Position numbers and translations under genes: made by a program. From Flavobacterium sp. ASV13 (GTDB lineage: Bacteria; Bacteroidota; Bacteroidia; Flavobacteriales; Flavobacteriaceae), in assembly GCF_000745775.1 (NCBI RefSeq), contig NZ_JQJY01000003.1, positions 1-64,000 on the forward strand: a stretch of 64,000 nucleotides of DNA, read 5' to 3'. Positions 1-10,286 of this stretch are shown piece after piece. Under the pieces are notes generated by a model. It saw only the letters and a program-made list of their open reading frames with translations. It was not told the DNA's origin and did no database searches. Numbering within the stretch: position 1 is the first letter of the stretch; each line of letters begins with the position of its first letter.

Positions 1-1599
1 GCGACTGGTTCTGCAACAGCTTCGGCTACTGGTGGGACAGCAGGATACTCTTATTCTTGGAATACCATTCCTGTTCAGACTGGAGCTACTGCATCAAATC
101 TTGTTGAGGGAACTTACATCGTGACTGTGACTGACTCTAAAGGATGTACCGATACTGAAACAGTGACAATCGGTGAGCCTTCTAATGCTTTACTTGCAGC
201 AATAGACTCTAAAACTGACGTAAGCTGCAAAGGCGACGCGACTGGTTCTGCAACAGCTTCGGCTACTGGTGGGACAGCAGGATACTCTTATTCTTGGAAT
301 ACTGTTCCGGTACAGACTGGAGCTACTGCAACAAATCTTGTTGCGGGAACTTACATCGTGACAGTGACTGATTCAAAAGGATGTACTGATACTGAAACAG
401 TGACAATCGGCGAGCCTTCTAATGCTTTACTTGCTGCAATAGACTCTAAAACAGATGTAAGCTGCAAAGGAGACGCGACTGGTTCTGCAACAGCTTCGGC
501 TACTGGCGGAACAGCTGGATATTCTTATTCTTGGAATACCGTTCCTGTTCAGACTGGAGCTACTGCATCAAATCTTGTTGCTGGAACTTATATCGTAACA
601 GTGACTGACTCTAAAGGTTGTACCGATACTGAAACAGTAACAATCGGAGAGCCTTCTAACACTTTGGTTGCCGCAATAGATTCTAAAACTGACGTAAGCT
701 GCAAAGGCGACGCGACTGGTTCTGCAACGGCTTCGGCTACTGGCGGAACAGCAGGATATTCTTATTCTTGGAATACTGTTCCTGTGCAAACTGGAGCAAC
801 TGCAACAAATCTTGTTGCCGGAACTTATATCGTGACAGTGACTGATTCAAAAGGATGTACCGATACTGAAACAGTTACAATCGGTGAACCTTCTAATGCT
901 TTACTTACTGCAATAGACTCTAAAACAGATGTTAGCTGCAAAGGCGATGCGACTGGTTCTGCAACAGCTTCGGCTACTGGCGGAACAGCAGGATACTCTT
1001 ATTCTTGGAATACTGTTCCTGTACAGACTGGAGCTACTGCAACAAATCTTGTTGCTGGAACTTATATCGTAACAGTGACTGACTCTAAAGGTTGTACCGA
1101 TACTGAAACAGTAACAATCGGCGAACCTTCTAACACTTTGGTTGCCGCAATAGATTCTAAAACTGACGTTAGCTGCAAAGGCGACGCGACTGGTTCTGCA
1201 ACAGCTTCGGCTACTGGCGGAACAGCAGGATACTCTTATTCTTGGAATACTGTTCCTGTTCAGACTGGAGCTACTGCAACAAATCTTGTTGCTGGAACTT
1301 ATATCGTGACAGTGACTGATTCTAAAGGATGTACTGATACTGAAACAGTGACAATCGGAGAACCTTCTAATGCTTTACTTGCCGCAATAGACTCTAAAAC
1401 TGACGTTAGCTGTAAAGGCGATGCAACTGGTTCTGCAACAGCTTCGGCTACTGGTGGAACAGCAGGATATTCTTATTCTTGGAATACTGTTCCGGTACAG
1501 ACTGGAGCTACTGCAACAAATCTTGTTGCCGGAACTTATATCGTGACTGTGACTGATTCAAAAGGATGTACTGATACTGAAACAGTGACAATCGGCGAG
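1..1599 (+). repeat. 237-bp tandem coding repeats (SprB units)
   Basis: The same coding unit recurs at 1, 238, 475, 712, 949, 1186 and 1423, an exact period of 237 bp (79 residues). Units differ mostly at synonymous third positions, and the variants are shuffled between units in a patchwork, which points to recent homogenisation by recombination. Confidence 0.95.
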
Positions 1600-4500
1600 C
1601 CAAGTGCAGTTTTAAGCTGCTCAGTTGTACAAAACAAAGCTGTTACTTCTAATGGATTAAGTGACGGAGAGGCAACTGTTACTCCACTTGGAGGAAACGG
1701 AGGCTATACTTACTTGTGGGACAACAACGAAACTACTCAAAAAGCGCTTGCACTTAGTGCAGGTCTTCATTCAGTAACCGTAACGGATTCTAAAGGTTGT
1801 AAAACAACTTGTACTGTAACCATCACTGAACCAAATGTCTTATCATGCAGCATTACTCAGGACGATCCTGCCAAATGCTACGGAGACAGCAACGGTAAAG
1901 CTAATGTAATGCCAATTGGCGGAAATGGCGAGTACACCTACTTATGGGACAACGGCGAAACAACAGCTCAGGCTATAGGATTGACTGCCGGCACTCACGA
2001 AGTAACCGTTACTGACAAATTAGGCTACAAAACAAAATGTTCAGTTGTAATCGGCCAACCACAAGCACCTTTGGCGGCTGCAATAGACTCTAAAACAGAT
2101 GTGAACTGCAAAGGAGACGCAACTGGTTCTGCAACAGCTTCGGCTACAGGAGGAAACGGAACTTACTCTTATACTTGGAACACTGTTCCAGCCCAAAATA
2201 CAGCTACTGCAACAAATCTTGTTGCTGGAACTTATATTGTAACCGTGACTGATTCTAAAGGATGTACTGATACTGAAACAGTGACAATCGGAGAGCCTAC
2301 CAATGCTTTACTTGCTGCAATAGATTCTAAAACTGATGTAAGCTGCAAAGGAGACGCTACTGGGTCTGCAACAGCTTCGGCTACTGGCGGAACAGCAGGA
2401 TACTCTTACTCTTGGAATACTATTCCTGTACAGACTGGAGCAACTGCAACAAATCTTGTTGCCGGAACTTATATCGTGACTGTGACTGATTCAAAAGGTT
2501 GTGCTGATACTGAAACAGTAACAATCGGAGAACCTTCTAATGCTTTACTTGCCGCAATAGACTCTAAAACTGACGTTAGCTGTAAAGGCGATGCGACTGG
2601 TTCTGCAACAGCTTCGGCTACTGGCGGAACAGCAGGATACTCCTATTCTTGGAATACCGTTCCTGTTCAGACTGGAGCTACTGCAACAAATCTTGCTGCC
2701 GGAACTTACATCGTAACAGTTACCGATTCTAAAGGTTGTACCGATACTGAAACAGTGACAATCGGCGAGCCAAGTGCAGTTTTAAGCTGCTCAGTTGTAC
2801 AAAACAAAGCTGTTACTTCTAATGGATTAAGTGACGGAGAGGCAACTGTTACTCCACTTGGAGGAAACGGAGGCTATACTTACTTGTGGGACAACAACGA
2901 AACTACTCAAAAAGCGCTTGCACTTAGTGCAGGTCTTCATTCAGTAACTGTAACGGATTCTAAAGGTTGCAAAACAACTTGTACCGTAACCATCACTGAA
3001 CCAAATGTCTTATCATGCAGCATTACTCAGGACGATCCTGCCAAATGCTACGGAGACAGCAACGGTAAAGCGACTGTAGTGCCAATAGGCGGAAATGGCG
3101 AATACACCTACTTATGGGACAACGGCGAAACAACTGCTCAGGCTATCGGATTGACTGCGGGCACTCACGAAGTAACCGTTACTGACAAATTAGGCTACAA
3201 AACAAAATGTTCAGTTGTGATCGGCCAACCACAAGCACCTTTGGCGGCTGCAATAGACTCTAAAACAGATGTGAACTGCAAAGGAGACGCAACTGGTTCT
3301 GCAACAGCTTCTGCAACTGGAGGAAATGGAACTTACTCTTATACTTGGAACACTGTTCCAGTCCAAAATACAGCTACTGCAACAAATCTAGTTGCCGGAA
3401 CTTATATCGTAACTGTGACTGATTCTAAAGGTTGTACTGATATTGAAACAGTGACAATCGGAGAGCCTTCTAATGCTTTACTTGCTGCAATAGACTCTAA
3501 AACAGATGTAAGCTGTAAAGGCGACGCGACTGGTTCTGCAACAGCTTCGGCTACTGGCGGAACAGCAGGATACTCTTACTCTTGGAATACTATTCCTGTA
3601 CAGACTGGAGCTACTGCATCAAATCTTGTTGCGGGAACTTACATCGTGACTGTGACCGATTCAAAAGGATGTACTGATACTGAAACAGTGACAATAGGAG
3701 AACCTTCTAATGCTTTACTTGCTGCAATAGATTCTAAAACAGATGTAAGCTGCAAAGGCGACGCGACTGGTTCTGCAATAGCTTCGGCTACTGGCGGAAC
3801 AGCAGGATACTCTTACTCTTGGAATACTGTTCCGGTACAGACTGGAGCAACTGCAACAAATCTTGTTGCTGGAACTTATATCGTGACAGTAACCGATTCT
3901 AAAGGTTGTACCGATACTGAAACAGTGACAATCGGCGAGCCAAGTGCAGTTTTAAGCTGCTCAGTTGTACAAAACAAAGCTGTTACTGCTAACGGATTAA
4001 GTGACGGAGAAGCGACTGTTACTCCACTTGGCGGAAACGGAGGCTATACTTACTTGTGGGACAACAATGAAACTACTCAAAAAGCGCTTGCTCTTAGTGC
4101 AGGTCTTCATTCAGTAACTGTAACAGATTCTAAAGGTTGCAAAACAACTTGTACTGTAACCATCACTGAACCAAATGTTCTTTCTTGCAGTATTACTCAA
4201 GATGATCCAGCAAAATGCTATGGTGACAGCAACGGTAAAGCGACTGTAGTGGCAATAGGCGGAAATGGCGAGTATACCTACTTATGGGATAATGGCGAAA
4301 CAACTGCTCAGGCTATCGGATTGACTGCCGGCACTCACGAAGTAACCGTTACTGACAAATTAGGCTACAAAACAAAATGCTCAGTTGTGATCGGCCAACC
4401 ACAATCACCTTTGACAGCTTCTATCACTTCTAAAACTGATGTGAACTGTAAAGGAGACGCAACTGGTTCTGCAACAGCTTCTGCAACTGGCGGAAATGGA

Positions 4501-7500
4501 ACTTACTCTTATTCCTGGAATACTGTTCCGGCTCAAAATACTGCAACAGCAACCGGTCTTATCGCTGGAACTTACATAGTAACGGTGACAGATGCAAAAG
4601 GATGTACGGATACTGAACAAGTAATCATATCTGAACCAGCTAATCCATTGACAGCTTCTATTACTTCTAAAACTGATGTAAACTGTAAAGGAGATGCAAC
4701 TGGTTCGGCAACCGCTTCTGCAACTGGTGGAACTGGAACTTATTCTTATTCTTGGAATACAAACCCAGTTCAAACCTCAGCTACAGCAACTAATCTTATT
4801 GCAGGAACTTACATTGTGACTGTAACTGATGAAAAAGGTTGTACAGATACTGAACAAGTAATCATATCTGAACCAGCAAATCCGTTGACAGCTTCTATTA
4901 CTTCTAAAACTGATGTGAACTGTAAAGGAGATGCAACTGGTTCTGCAACAGCTTCTGCAACTGGCGGAACTGGAACTTACTCTTATTCTTGGAATACTGT
5001 TCCGGTACAGACTTCAGCTACAGCAACTAATCTTACTGCAGGAACTTACATTGTAACTGTAACAGATGAAAAAGGATGTACTGATACTGAACAAGTAATT
5101 ATATCTGAGCCACAAGCGCCATTGACTGCGACTAAATCACAAATAAATCCTGGTTGTGGCGGTGCTGCTACTGGATCGGCTACTGTTGTTGCTTCTGGCG
5201 GAACTGCTCCATATACTTACTCTTGGAATACAAATCCGGTACAAACTACAGCTACAGCAAGTAATCTTGCTTCAGGAAGTTATACAGTAATAATAACTGA
5301 TGCTAAAGGATGTACACATAGCGAATCATTCGAAATTATCGACGGAGATTCTATCTTGCCAGTAATTGATCCGCTTCCAGCAACTTCAACAATCAACTGT
5401 CCAGCAGAACCTGTATTTGCTCAGGCAACTGCAACAGATTTGAATGGTACAATTTCTTCTTTAACTTATGAAGATACTGTTACTCCAGGTGATTGTGCTG
5501 GATCATACACTAAAACAAGAACTTGGACAGCTAAAGATGCTTGTGGAAATATTTCACTTCCGGTTAGTCAAACTATAATTGTTCAGGATATTACAGCTCC
5601 AACCTGGAAAACTGAAATTGCTTCTTTAAACCGAACTGTAGAATGCAGTAATCAGCAAGCTTTGGCATCGGCGCAAGCCTTATTCCCAACTGCAACTGAT
5701 GCGTGCGACACGGATGTTTCTAATATTGTAAAAGTAAGCGGTCAGTTTATGGCTTCTGAAGGATGCTCAAATGCTGGAACTTACACTAATACCTGGACTG
5801 TAAAAGATGATTGTGGAAACACTTCCGAAACTTTCACTCAAGTAATTACAATTCAAGATACTACAGCACCAACTTGGACAACACAAACTGCTTCTTTAAA
5901 CAAAACTATTGAATGCAGTGATCAGGAAGCTTTGGCATCGGCGCAAGCCTTATTCCCAACAGCAACTGACGCATGTGATACTGATGTTTCAAACATTGTA
6001 AAAGTAAGCGGTCAGTTTGTAGCTTCTGAAGGATGTGCTAATTCTGGAACTTACACCAATACTTGGACTGTAAAAGATGATTGTGGAAATACTTCGGCTA
6101 CTTTCACTCAGGTAATTACAATTCAAGATACTACAGCGCCAACTTGGACAACACAAACTGCTTCTTTAAACAAAACTATAGAATGCAGTGATCAGGAAGC
6201 TTTGGCATCGGCGCAAGCCTTATTCCCAACAGCAACTGACGCATGTGATACTGATGTTTCAAACATTGTAAAAGTAAGCGGCCAATTTGTAGCTTCTGAA
6301 GGATGTGCTAATTCTGGAACTTATACTAATACTTGGACTGTGAAAGACGATTGTGGAAATACTTCGGCTACTTTTACTCAGGTAATTACAATTGAAGACA
6401 CAACAGCACCAACTTGGACAACACAAACTGCTTCTTTAAACAAAACTATAGAATGCAGTGATCAGGAAGCTTTGGCATCGGCGCAAGCCTTATTCCCAAC
6501 AGCAACTGACGCATGTGATACTGATGTTTCTAATGTTGTAAAAGTAAGCGGCCAATTTGTAGCTTCTGAAGGATGTTCAAATGCTGGAACTTATACTAAT
6601 ACTTGGACTGTAAAAGATGATTGTGGAAATACTTCTGAAACTTTCACTCAAGTAATCACAATTCAAGATACTACGAAACCAGTATTTAATGATGAACTTC
6701 CATCTGATATAACAGTTTCTTGTGATGCAGTTCCGGAACCAGCTAATGTTCAGGCTTCTGATAATTGCGGTGGAGATTTACCAATTGTATTATCTGAAGT
6801 TAAAAGCGATATCAAAAATGAATGCGGAACTGAATATACGCTGACACGCAAATGGACAACAAGTGATTGTTCTGGAAACACAGCTTCATTTACTCAAATC
6901 ATAACAGTTAGAGATACAACGCCACCAACAGGAACTGCTCCAGCAAATGTTGCGGGATTACAAAGCACTGCTGAAATCCCAACTGGTAGCCCAGATGATA
7001 TTACAGATGAAGCTGATAATTGTGGCGGAAATGTAACCGTTACTGTAAGCGATTCTAACAATGGAGCTAATGGTTGCGACGGAAATGCTTATGTATTAAC
7101 TAGAACTTATACATTGACAGATTGTGCAGGAAACAAAACAGAATTAGTTCAGACATTTACTGTTGACAACAAAGTATCTGTTTCTGGAATTCCAACAAAC
7201 GTAAGCTGTCTTGACGGAACTGATGGTTCGATTGCTGTAACTAGCAGTCCAGGCGCAACGGTTGTAATTACAAATGCTAATAATGAAGTTGTTGGAAATA
7301 CTAATTTGCCAGCTGGAACTTATACACTTACTGCAACTGCACCTGTTAACGGTGAAGGCCAAGTTTGTACAGCAACAGCAACTGTTACCATTACGCAACC
7401 AAATTATAAAGTGAAAGTTTCTGGACAGGTAATTAATGTTGACACTAACACTCCGATTGCGAATGTACCTGTAACATTGATTCCTCAAGGTACTACACCT

Positions 7501-10137
7501 GGTCCAATTTTAATTCGTATTACTAATGCTAATGGAGAATATTCATTCTCTGGCATGGTTGCAGGAAGTTATTTAGTTCAGGTTCAAGATGCTAATTTGA
7601 ATAGTGCATATCAATTATATCCTGTAAATTCAAGCTTGTTCTTTACAACTCTTGAAGAATGTAAATTCCAAGTACATGACTTCTTATATGGAAAATCAAA
7701 ACTTCCAGTTTTAGGAGATTATGTTTGGTATGACGTCAATAGTGACGGAATTCAAAATGAATGGTATGATGCCAATAATGATGGCGTTGTAACCAAAAAC
7801 ATTCCTGACAGCAACGGCGCTATTGACTATAGCCAATGGGAATGGCTTGACTTGAATGGTGATGGAAGCTATACTGGTCCACAAAATGCTGGTGAGTTAA
7901 ATGCCGGTGGATTCGGAAACGATAAGAGTGCCAATGTTATTGTAGATGGTCCAAATGGATATCACGATGAAGTAATTGTTGGAATTCAAGGTTTCTGGAG
8001 AAACAGACCAGAAAGTGAAAATCCTTATGGAGAATACAAAGTTAAACTTGTTAGAGATGCAAACTTAGATGCTGTTGCGGCTGCTTTAGGAGCAACTGGA
8101 TTAGTGAAAGTTCTTCCATCAACAAGTACCGCTAAAAAGGCAACATCTAAAACTGGCAAAATACAAATGCATACCGTATGTACAACTACAAGTGCAGATG
8201 GATACATTGTAAATGTAACTCCAGAAGATTTAGTTCATTTAGATATTGACTTTGGAGTTAATTGTAAAGAGTTCCAAGACATTGTTGCGAATGATGATAA
8301 TGGAGGTCCGTTCCCTGGAGTTAATACCACAACACCTAATGTATTGAATGTATTAACAAATGATACACTTGAAGGTCAGCCAGTAACTGCTTCAGAAGTT
8401 ATAATAACAACTGTAACGCCAAACGAATTCTTGCAATTGAATCCTGATGGTTCTGTAGATATTCTGCCAAATGCGCCAGCTGGTACATTAACAATGGTAT
8501 ATCAAATTTGTGAAGCAGACCAAACTTCGAATTGTGACACAGCAACTGTAACCATTACAATTGAAGCTCCGGTTATGACAGTTACAGCAACTGCAATTTG
8601 TGTGAACGATGTTCCGTATCTTGACTATTCAGCAACACCTGTAAACTTTACACCTGTAAACGGCGTAACTATTACATGGGCTGACAGCAATAATAATGTA
8701 GTCACTACGATGACCAACTTACCGCTTAGCGGAAGAGTATTGTGGCCAGGTGCTGTAGTAGATCAGAATGGAAATGGTATCGATTGGCCAGGATGGGTAT
8801 TCCAGGATAATAAATGGATTCAAGCTCCAGACGGATTTGAAAATCTTCGTCCAACAGCTACCGTTACTATCTCAGTTAACCCAAGTGAAACGATCGTTGT
8901 AAATTATCCGCCAGCTGATCCTTACTGTATCGCAAGACCAACATTTGCAATTGTTGCCAATGATGATACTGCAGGACCAATAAACGGAACAACAGGAGGA
9001 ATAAATGTAATCAACGTTTATACAAATGATACATTAAATGGTTCACCAGTAAATCCAAGTGATGTTACTTTGACAACAGTAACGCCAGACCCTAAAGGAG
9101 CATTGACATTAAATCCAGACGGATCAATTACTGTAGCGCCAAACACGCCAGCAGGAACTTACACTCTGACTTATCAGATTTGTGAAAATGCTGATTTTGG
9201 AAACTGCGATACAGCAATTGTAACCGTGACAGTTTCTTCTTCTCCAATAGTTGCTAATGATGACAGTTATACTAATATTGGCTGTAACCGATTTGGAGTA
9301 GTTGGAAATTTACTAAGTAATGATTTATTAAATGGTCTTCCGGTGACATTGCAATTGGTAAACTTCAGTTTAGTACCGCAGAGCACAGATGTAAAATCTG
9401 ATCCAAATATAACTGTAGATACTGCAGGTAATTTGACTGTAGGAAGTGCAACAGCTTCTGGTACTTACACTTATACTTATCAGATTTGTGAAAAACTGAA
9501 TCCAAATAATTGTGATACTGGTACCATTACTATAACAGTTATTCCAAATGGTGTAACAACGGTAAGCAGTTCAGCTTGTAATGATGACTCAACTTTAGTC
9601 GACTTGCTTGCTCTTCTTCCGGCAGATACTCCTAGAAATGGAACTTGGGTTGACACAAATAACACTAATGCATTGAGAGACGGCATCTTAAATGCACTTG
9701 GATTAGCAATTGGCAACTATGCATTTGAGTACAGAATTGCTGATCAAAACTGCCCTCGAAGCATTGTACTTAATATGGAAATCAATGATGATTGTAAAGT
9801 ATTGCCTTGTGAAAACATATTAGTACATAATGCTTTCTCTCCAAACGGAGATGGTATAAATGATGTATTTGTAATTGATGGAATTGGCGACTTGACCTGC
9901 TACCCAGGAAATACAGTCGAGATCTATAATCGTTGGGGAATATTAGTCTTTGAAACAACAGACTATAATAATACAACGAATGCGTTTGATGGAACATCAC
10001 GAGGAAGAACAACTGTTAAACAATCTGAAGGATTGCCAACAGGAACTTACTTCTACATTGTGACTTACAAATCTTTAGACGGTAATAATGTAATTCAGTA
10101 TAACAAAAAAGACGGATACCTCTATCTTTCAAAATAA
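1..10137 (+). CDS. Giant SprB-like repeat adhesin with T9SS type B sorting domain (5' partial)
   Basis: The reading frame is open from base 1, so the gene starts before the window; 3378 residues are visible and the GTG at 121 is not the start. Bases 1 to about 5340 encode some twenty SprB-type repeats of about 78 residues with a Cys near each end. Bases 5340-7150 encode Cys-rich HYR/Ig-like repeats, 7400-8270 a carboxypeptidase-regulatory/SdrD-like segment rich in Asp and Asn, and 8280-9540 three modules that open with (V)ANDD. The last 110 residues (FSPNGDGINDVF, YNRWG, GTYFYIV) are the gliding-motility-associated C-terminal domain used by type IX secretion. The protein is therefore expected on the cell surface as an adhesin, as known for SprB in gliding. 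SprF and PorE-like genes follow on the same strand. It may be SprB itself or a paralogue; the N-terminus is needed to decide. Confidence 0.9.
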   Translation, partial: ATGSATASATGGTAGYSYSWNTIPVQTGATASNLVEGTYIVTVTDSKGCTDTETVTIGEPSNALLAAIDSKTDVSCKGDATGSATASATGGTAGYSYSWNTVPVQTGATATNLVAGTYIVTVTDSKGCTDTETVTIGEPSNALLAAIDSKTDVSCKGDATGSATASATGGTAGYSYSWNTVPVQTGATASNLVAGTYIVTVTDSKGCTDTETVTIGEPSNTLVAAIDSKTDVSCKGDATGSATASATGGTAGYSYSWNTVPVQTGATATNLVAGTYIVTVTDSKGCTDTETVTIGEPSNALLTAIDSKTDVSCKGDATGSATASATGGTAGYSYSWNTVPVQTGATATNLVAGTYIVTVTDSKGCTDTETVTIGEPSNTLVAAIDSKTDVSCKGDATGSATASATGGTAGYSYSWNTVPVQTGATATNLVAGTYIVTVTDSKGCTDTETVTIGEPSNALLAAIDSKTDVSCKGDATGSATASATGGTAGYSYSWNTVPVQTGATATNLVAGTYIVTVTDSKGCTDTETVTIGEPSAVLSCSVVQNKAVTSNGLSDGEATVTPLGGNGGYTYLWDNNETTQKALALSAGLHSVTVTDSKGCKTTCTVTITEPNVLSCSITQDDPAKCYGDSNGKANVMPIGGNGEYTYLWDNGETTAQAIGLTAGTHEVTVTDKLGYKTKCSVVIGQPQAPLAAAIDSKTDVNCKGDATGSATASATGGNGTYSYTWNTVPAQNTATATNLVAGTYIVTVTDSKGCTDTETVTIGEPTNALLAAIDSKTDVSCKGDATGSATASATGGTAGYSYSWNTIPVQTGATATNLVAGTYIVTVTDSKGCADTETVTIGEPSNALLAAIDSKTDVSCKGDATGSATASATGGTAGYSYSWNTVPVQTGATATNLAAGTYIVTVTDSKGCTDTETVTIGEPSAVLSCSVVQNKAVTSNGLSDGEATVTPLGGNGGYTYLWDNNETTQKALALSAGLHSVTVTDSKGCKTTCTVTITEPNVLSCSITQDDPAKCYGDSNGKATVVPIGGNGEYTYLWDNGETTAQAIGLTAGTHEVTVTDKLGYKTKCSVVIGQPQAPLAAAIDSKTDVNCKGDATGSATASATGGNGTYSYTWNTVPVQNTATATNLVAGTYIVTVTDSKGCTDIETVTIGEPSNALLAAIDSKTDVSCKGDATGSATASATGGTAGYSYSWNTIPVQTGATASNLVAGTYIVTVTDSKGCTDTETVTIGEPSNALLAAIDSKTDVSCKGDATGSAIASATGGTAGYSYSWNTVPVQTGATATNLVAGTYIVTVTDSKGCTDTETVTIGEPSAVLSCSVVQNKAVTANGLSDGEATVTPLGGNGGYTYLWDNNETTQKALALSAGLHSVTVTDSKGCKTTCTVTITEPNVLSCSITQDDPAKCYGDSNGKATVVAIGGNGEYTYLWDNGETTAQAIGLTAGTHEVTVTDKLGYKTKCSVVIGQPQSPLTASITSKTDVNCKGDATGSATASATGGNGTYSYSWNTVPAQNTATATGLIAGTYIVTVTDAKGCTDTEQVIISEPANPLTASITSKTDVNCKGDATGSATASATGGTGTYSYSWNTNPVQTSATATNLIAGTYIVTVTDEKGCTDTEQVIISEPANPLTASITSKTDVNCKGDATGSATASATGGTGTYSYSWNTVPVQTSATATNLTAGTYIVTVTDEKGCTDTEQVIISEPQAPLTATKSQINPGCGGAATGSATVVASGGTAPYTYSWNTNPVQTTATASNLASGSYTVIITDAKGCTHSESFEIIDGDSILPVIDPLPATSTINCPAEPVFAQATATDLNGTISSLTYEDTVTPGDCAGSYTKTRTWTAKDACGNISLPVSQTIIVQDITAPTWKTEIASLNRTVECSNQQALASAQALFPTATDACDTDVSNIVKVSGQFMASEGCSNAGTYTNTWTVKDDCGNTSETFTQVITIQDTTAPTWTTQTASLNKTIECSDQEALASAQALFPTATDACDTDVSNIVKVSGQFVASEGCANSGTYTNTWTVKDDCGNTSATFTQVITIQDTTAPTWTTQTASLNKTIECSDQEALASAQALFPTATDACDTDVSNIVKVSGQFVASEGCANSGTYTNTWTVKDDCGNTSATFTQVITIEDTTAPTWTTQTASLNKTIECSDQEALASAQALFPTATDACDTDVSNVVKVSGQFVASEGCSNAGTYTNTWTVKDDCGNTSETFTQVITIQDTTKPVFNDELPSDITVSCDAVPEPANVQASDNCGGDLPIVLSEVKSDIKNECGTEYTLTRKWTTSDCSGNTASFTQIITVRDTTPPTGTAPANVAGLQSTAEIPTGSPDDITDEADNCGGNVTVTVSDSNNGANGCDGNAYVLTRTYTLTDCAGNKTELVQTFTVDNKVSVSGIPTNVSCLDGTDGSIAVTSSPGATVVITNANNEVVGNTNLPAGTYTLTATAPVNGEGQVCTATATVTITQPNYKVKVSGQVINVDTNTPIANVPVTLIPQGTTPGPILIRITNANGEYSFSGMVAGSYLVQVQDANLNSAYQLYPVNSSLFFTTLEECKFQVHDFLYGKSKLPVLGDYVWYDVNSDGIQNEWYDANNDGVVTKNIPDSNGAIDYSQWEWLDLNGDGSYTGPQNAGELNAGGFGNDKSANVIVDGPNGYHDEVIVGIQGFWRNRPESENPYGEYKVKLVRDANLDAVAAALGATGLVKVLPSTSTAKKATSKTGKIQMHTVCTTTSADGYIVNVTPEDLVHLDIDFGVNCKEFQDIVANDDNGGPFPGVNTTTPNVLNVLTNDTLEGQPVTASEVIITTVTPNEFLQLNPDGSVDILPNAPAGTLTMVYQICEADQTSNCDTATVTITIEAPVMTVTATAICVNDVPYLDYSATPVNFTPVNGVTITWADSNNNVVTTMTNLPLSGRVLWPGAVVDQNGNGIDWPGWVFQDNKWIQAPDGFENLRPTATVTISVNPSETIVVNYPPADPYCIARPTFAIVANDDTAGPINGTTGGINVINVYTNDTLNGSPVNPSDVTLTTVTPDPKGALTLNPDGSITVAPNTPAGTYTLTYQICENADFGNCDTAIVTVTVSSSPIVANDDSYTNIGCNRFGVVGNLLSNDLLNGLPVTLQLVNFSLVPQSTDVKSDPNITVDTAGNLTVGSATASGTYTYTYQICEKLNPNNCDTGTITITVIPNGVTTVSSSACNDDSTLVDLLALLPADTPRNGTWVDTNNTNALRDGILNALGLAIGNYAFEYRIADQNCPRSIVLNMEINDDCKVLPCENILVHNAFSPNGDGINDVFVIDGIGDLTCYPGNTVEIYNRWGILVFETTDYNNTTNAFDGTSRGRTTVKQSEGLPTGTYFYIVTYKSLDGNNVIQYNKKDGYLYLSK
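2071..4410 (+). repeat. 1170-bp higher-order repeat inside the adhesin gene
   Basis: The junction into the variant unit starting SAVLSCSVVQ occurs at 1600, 2770 and 3940, exactly 1170 bp (390 residues) apart. Each block has three SprB units of the SKTDV type followed by two variant units (SAVLSC and NVLSC types). Whole five-unit blocks have therefore been duplicated, not only single units. Confidence 0.9.
5586..6665 (+). repeat. Four 270-bp tandem repeats in the adhesin (HYR-like)
   Basis: Units begin at 5586, 5856, 6126 and 6396 with an exact 270-bp period (90 residues). Each carries the landmarks APTW, ECS, ALFPTATDACDTD and CGNTS. The middle copies are nearly identical at DNA level. Confidence 0.9.
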
Positions 10138-10150
10138 ACCCAGGCTGCAA

Positions 10151-10178
10151 AGGCTGATATAATTAACTATATCAGCCT
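10151..10178 (+). other. Intercistronic hairpin between adhesin and sprF-like gene
   Basis: A perfect 11-bp stem (AGGCTGATATA pairing with TATATCAGCCT) around a 6-nt loop lies 14 nt after the adhesin stop. No T-run follows directly. It could be a partial terminator or mRNA-stability element that sets the ratio of adhesin to its partner; that role is inference. Confidence 0.6.
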
Positions 10179-10286
10179 GATACAGCAGAGAACAAAAAAT
10201 CCGGGAATTGAAAGTATAATATCGTGGATTTTTTAGAGGATTTCATTAATAATTCAATAGTAAAATTGAAATAATAAATATCTACT

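Noticed and set aside
121..123. GTG at 121 as the start of the adhesin gene
   Set aside because: The same frame is open back to base 1 and the upstream codons encode the same SprB repeat, so the true start lies before the window.
1..4410. CRISPR array
   Set aside because: The 237-bp periodic DNA is coding throughout and has no short repeat/spacer alternation.
4405..4773. Long minus-strand open frames inside the adhesin repeats
   Set aside because: They are mirror frames produced by the repeated coding DNA and have low-complexity Ser/Arg/Cys translations with no family features.
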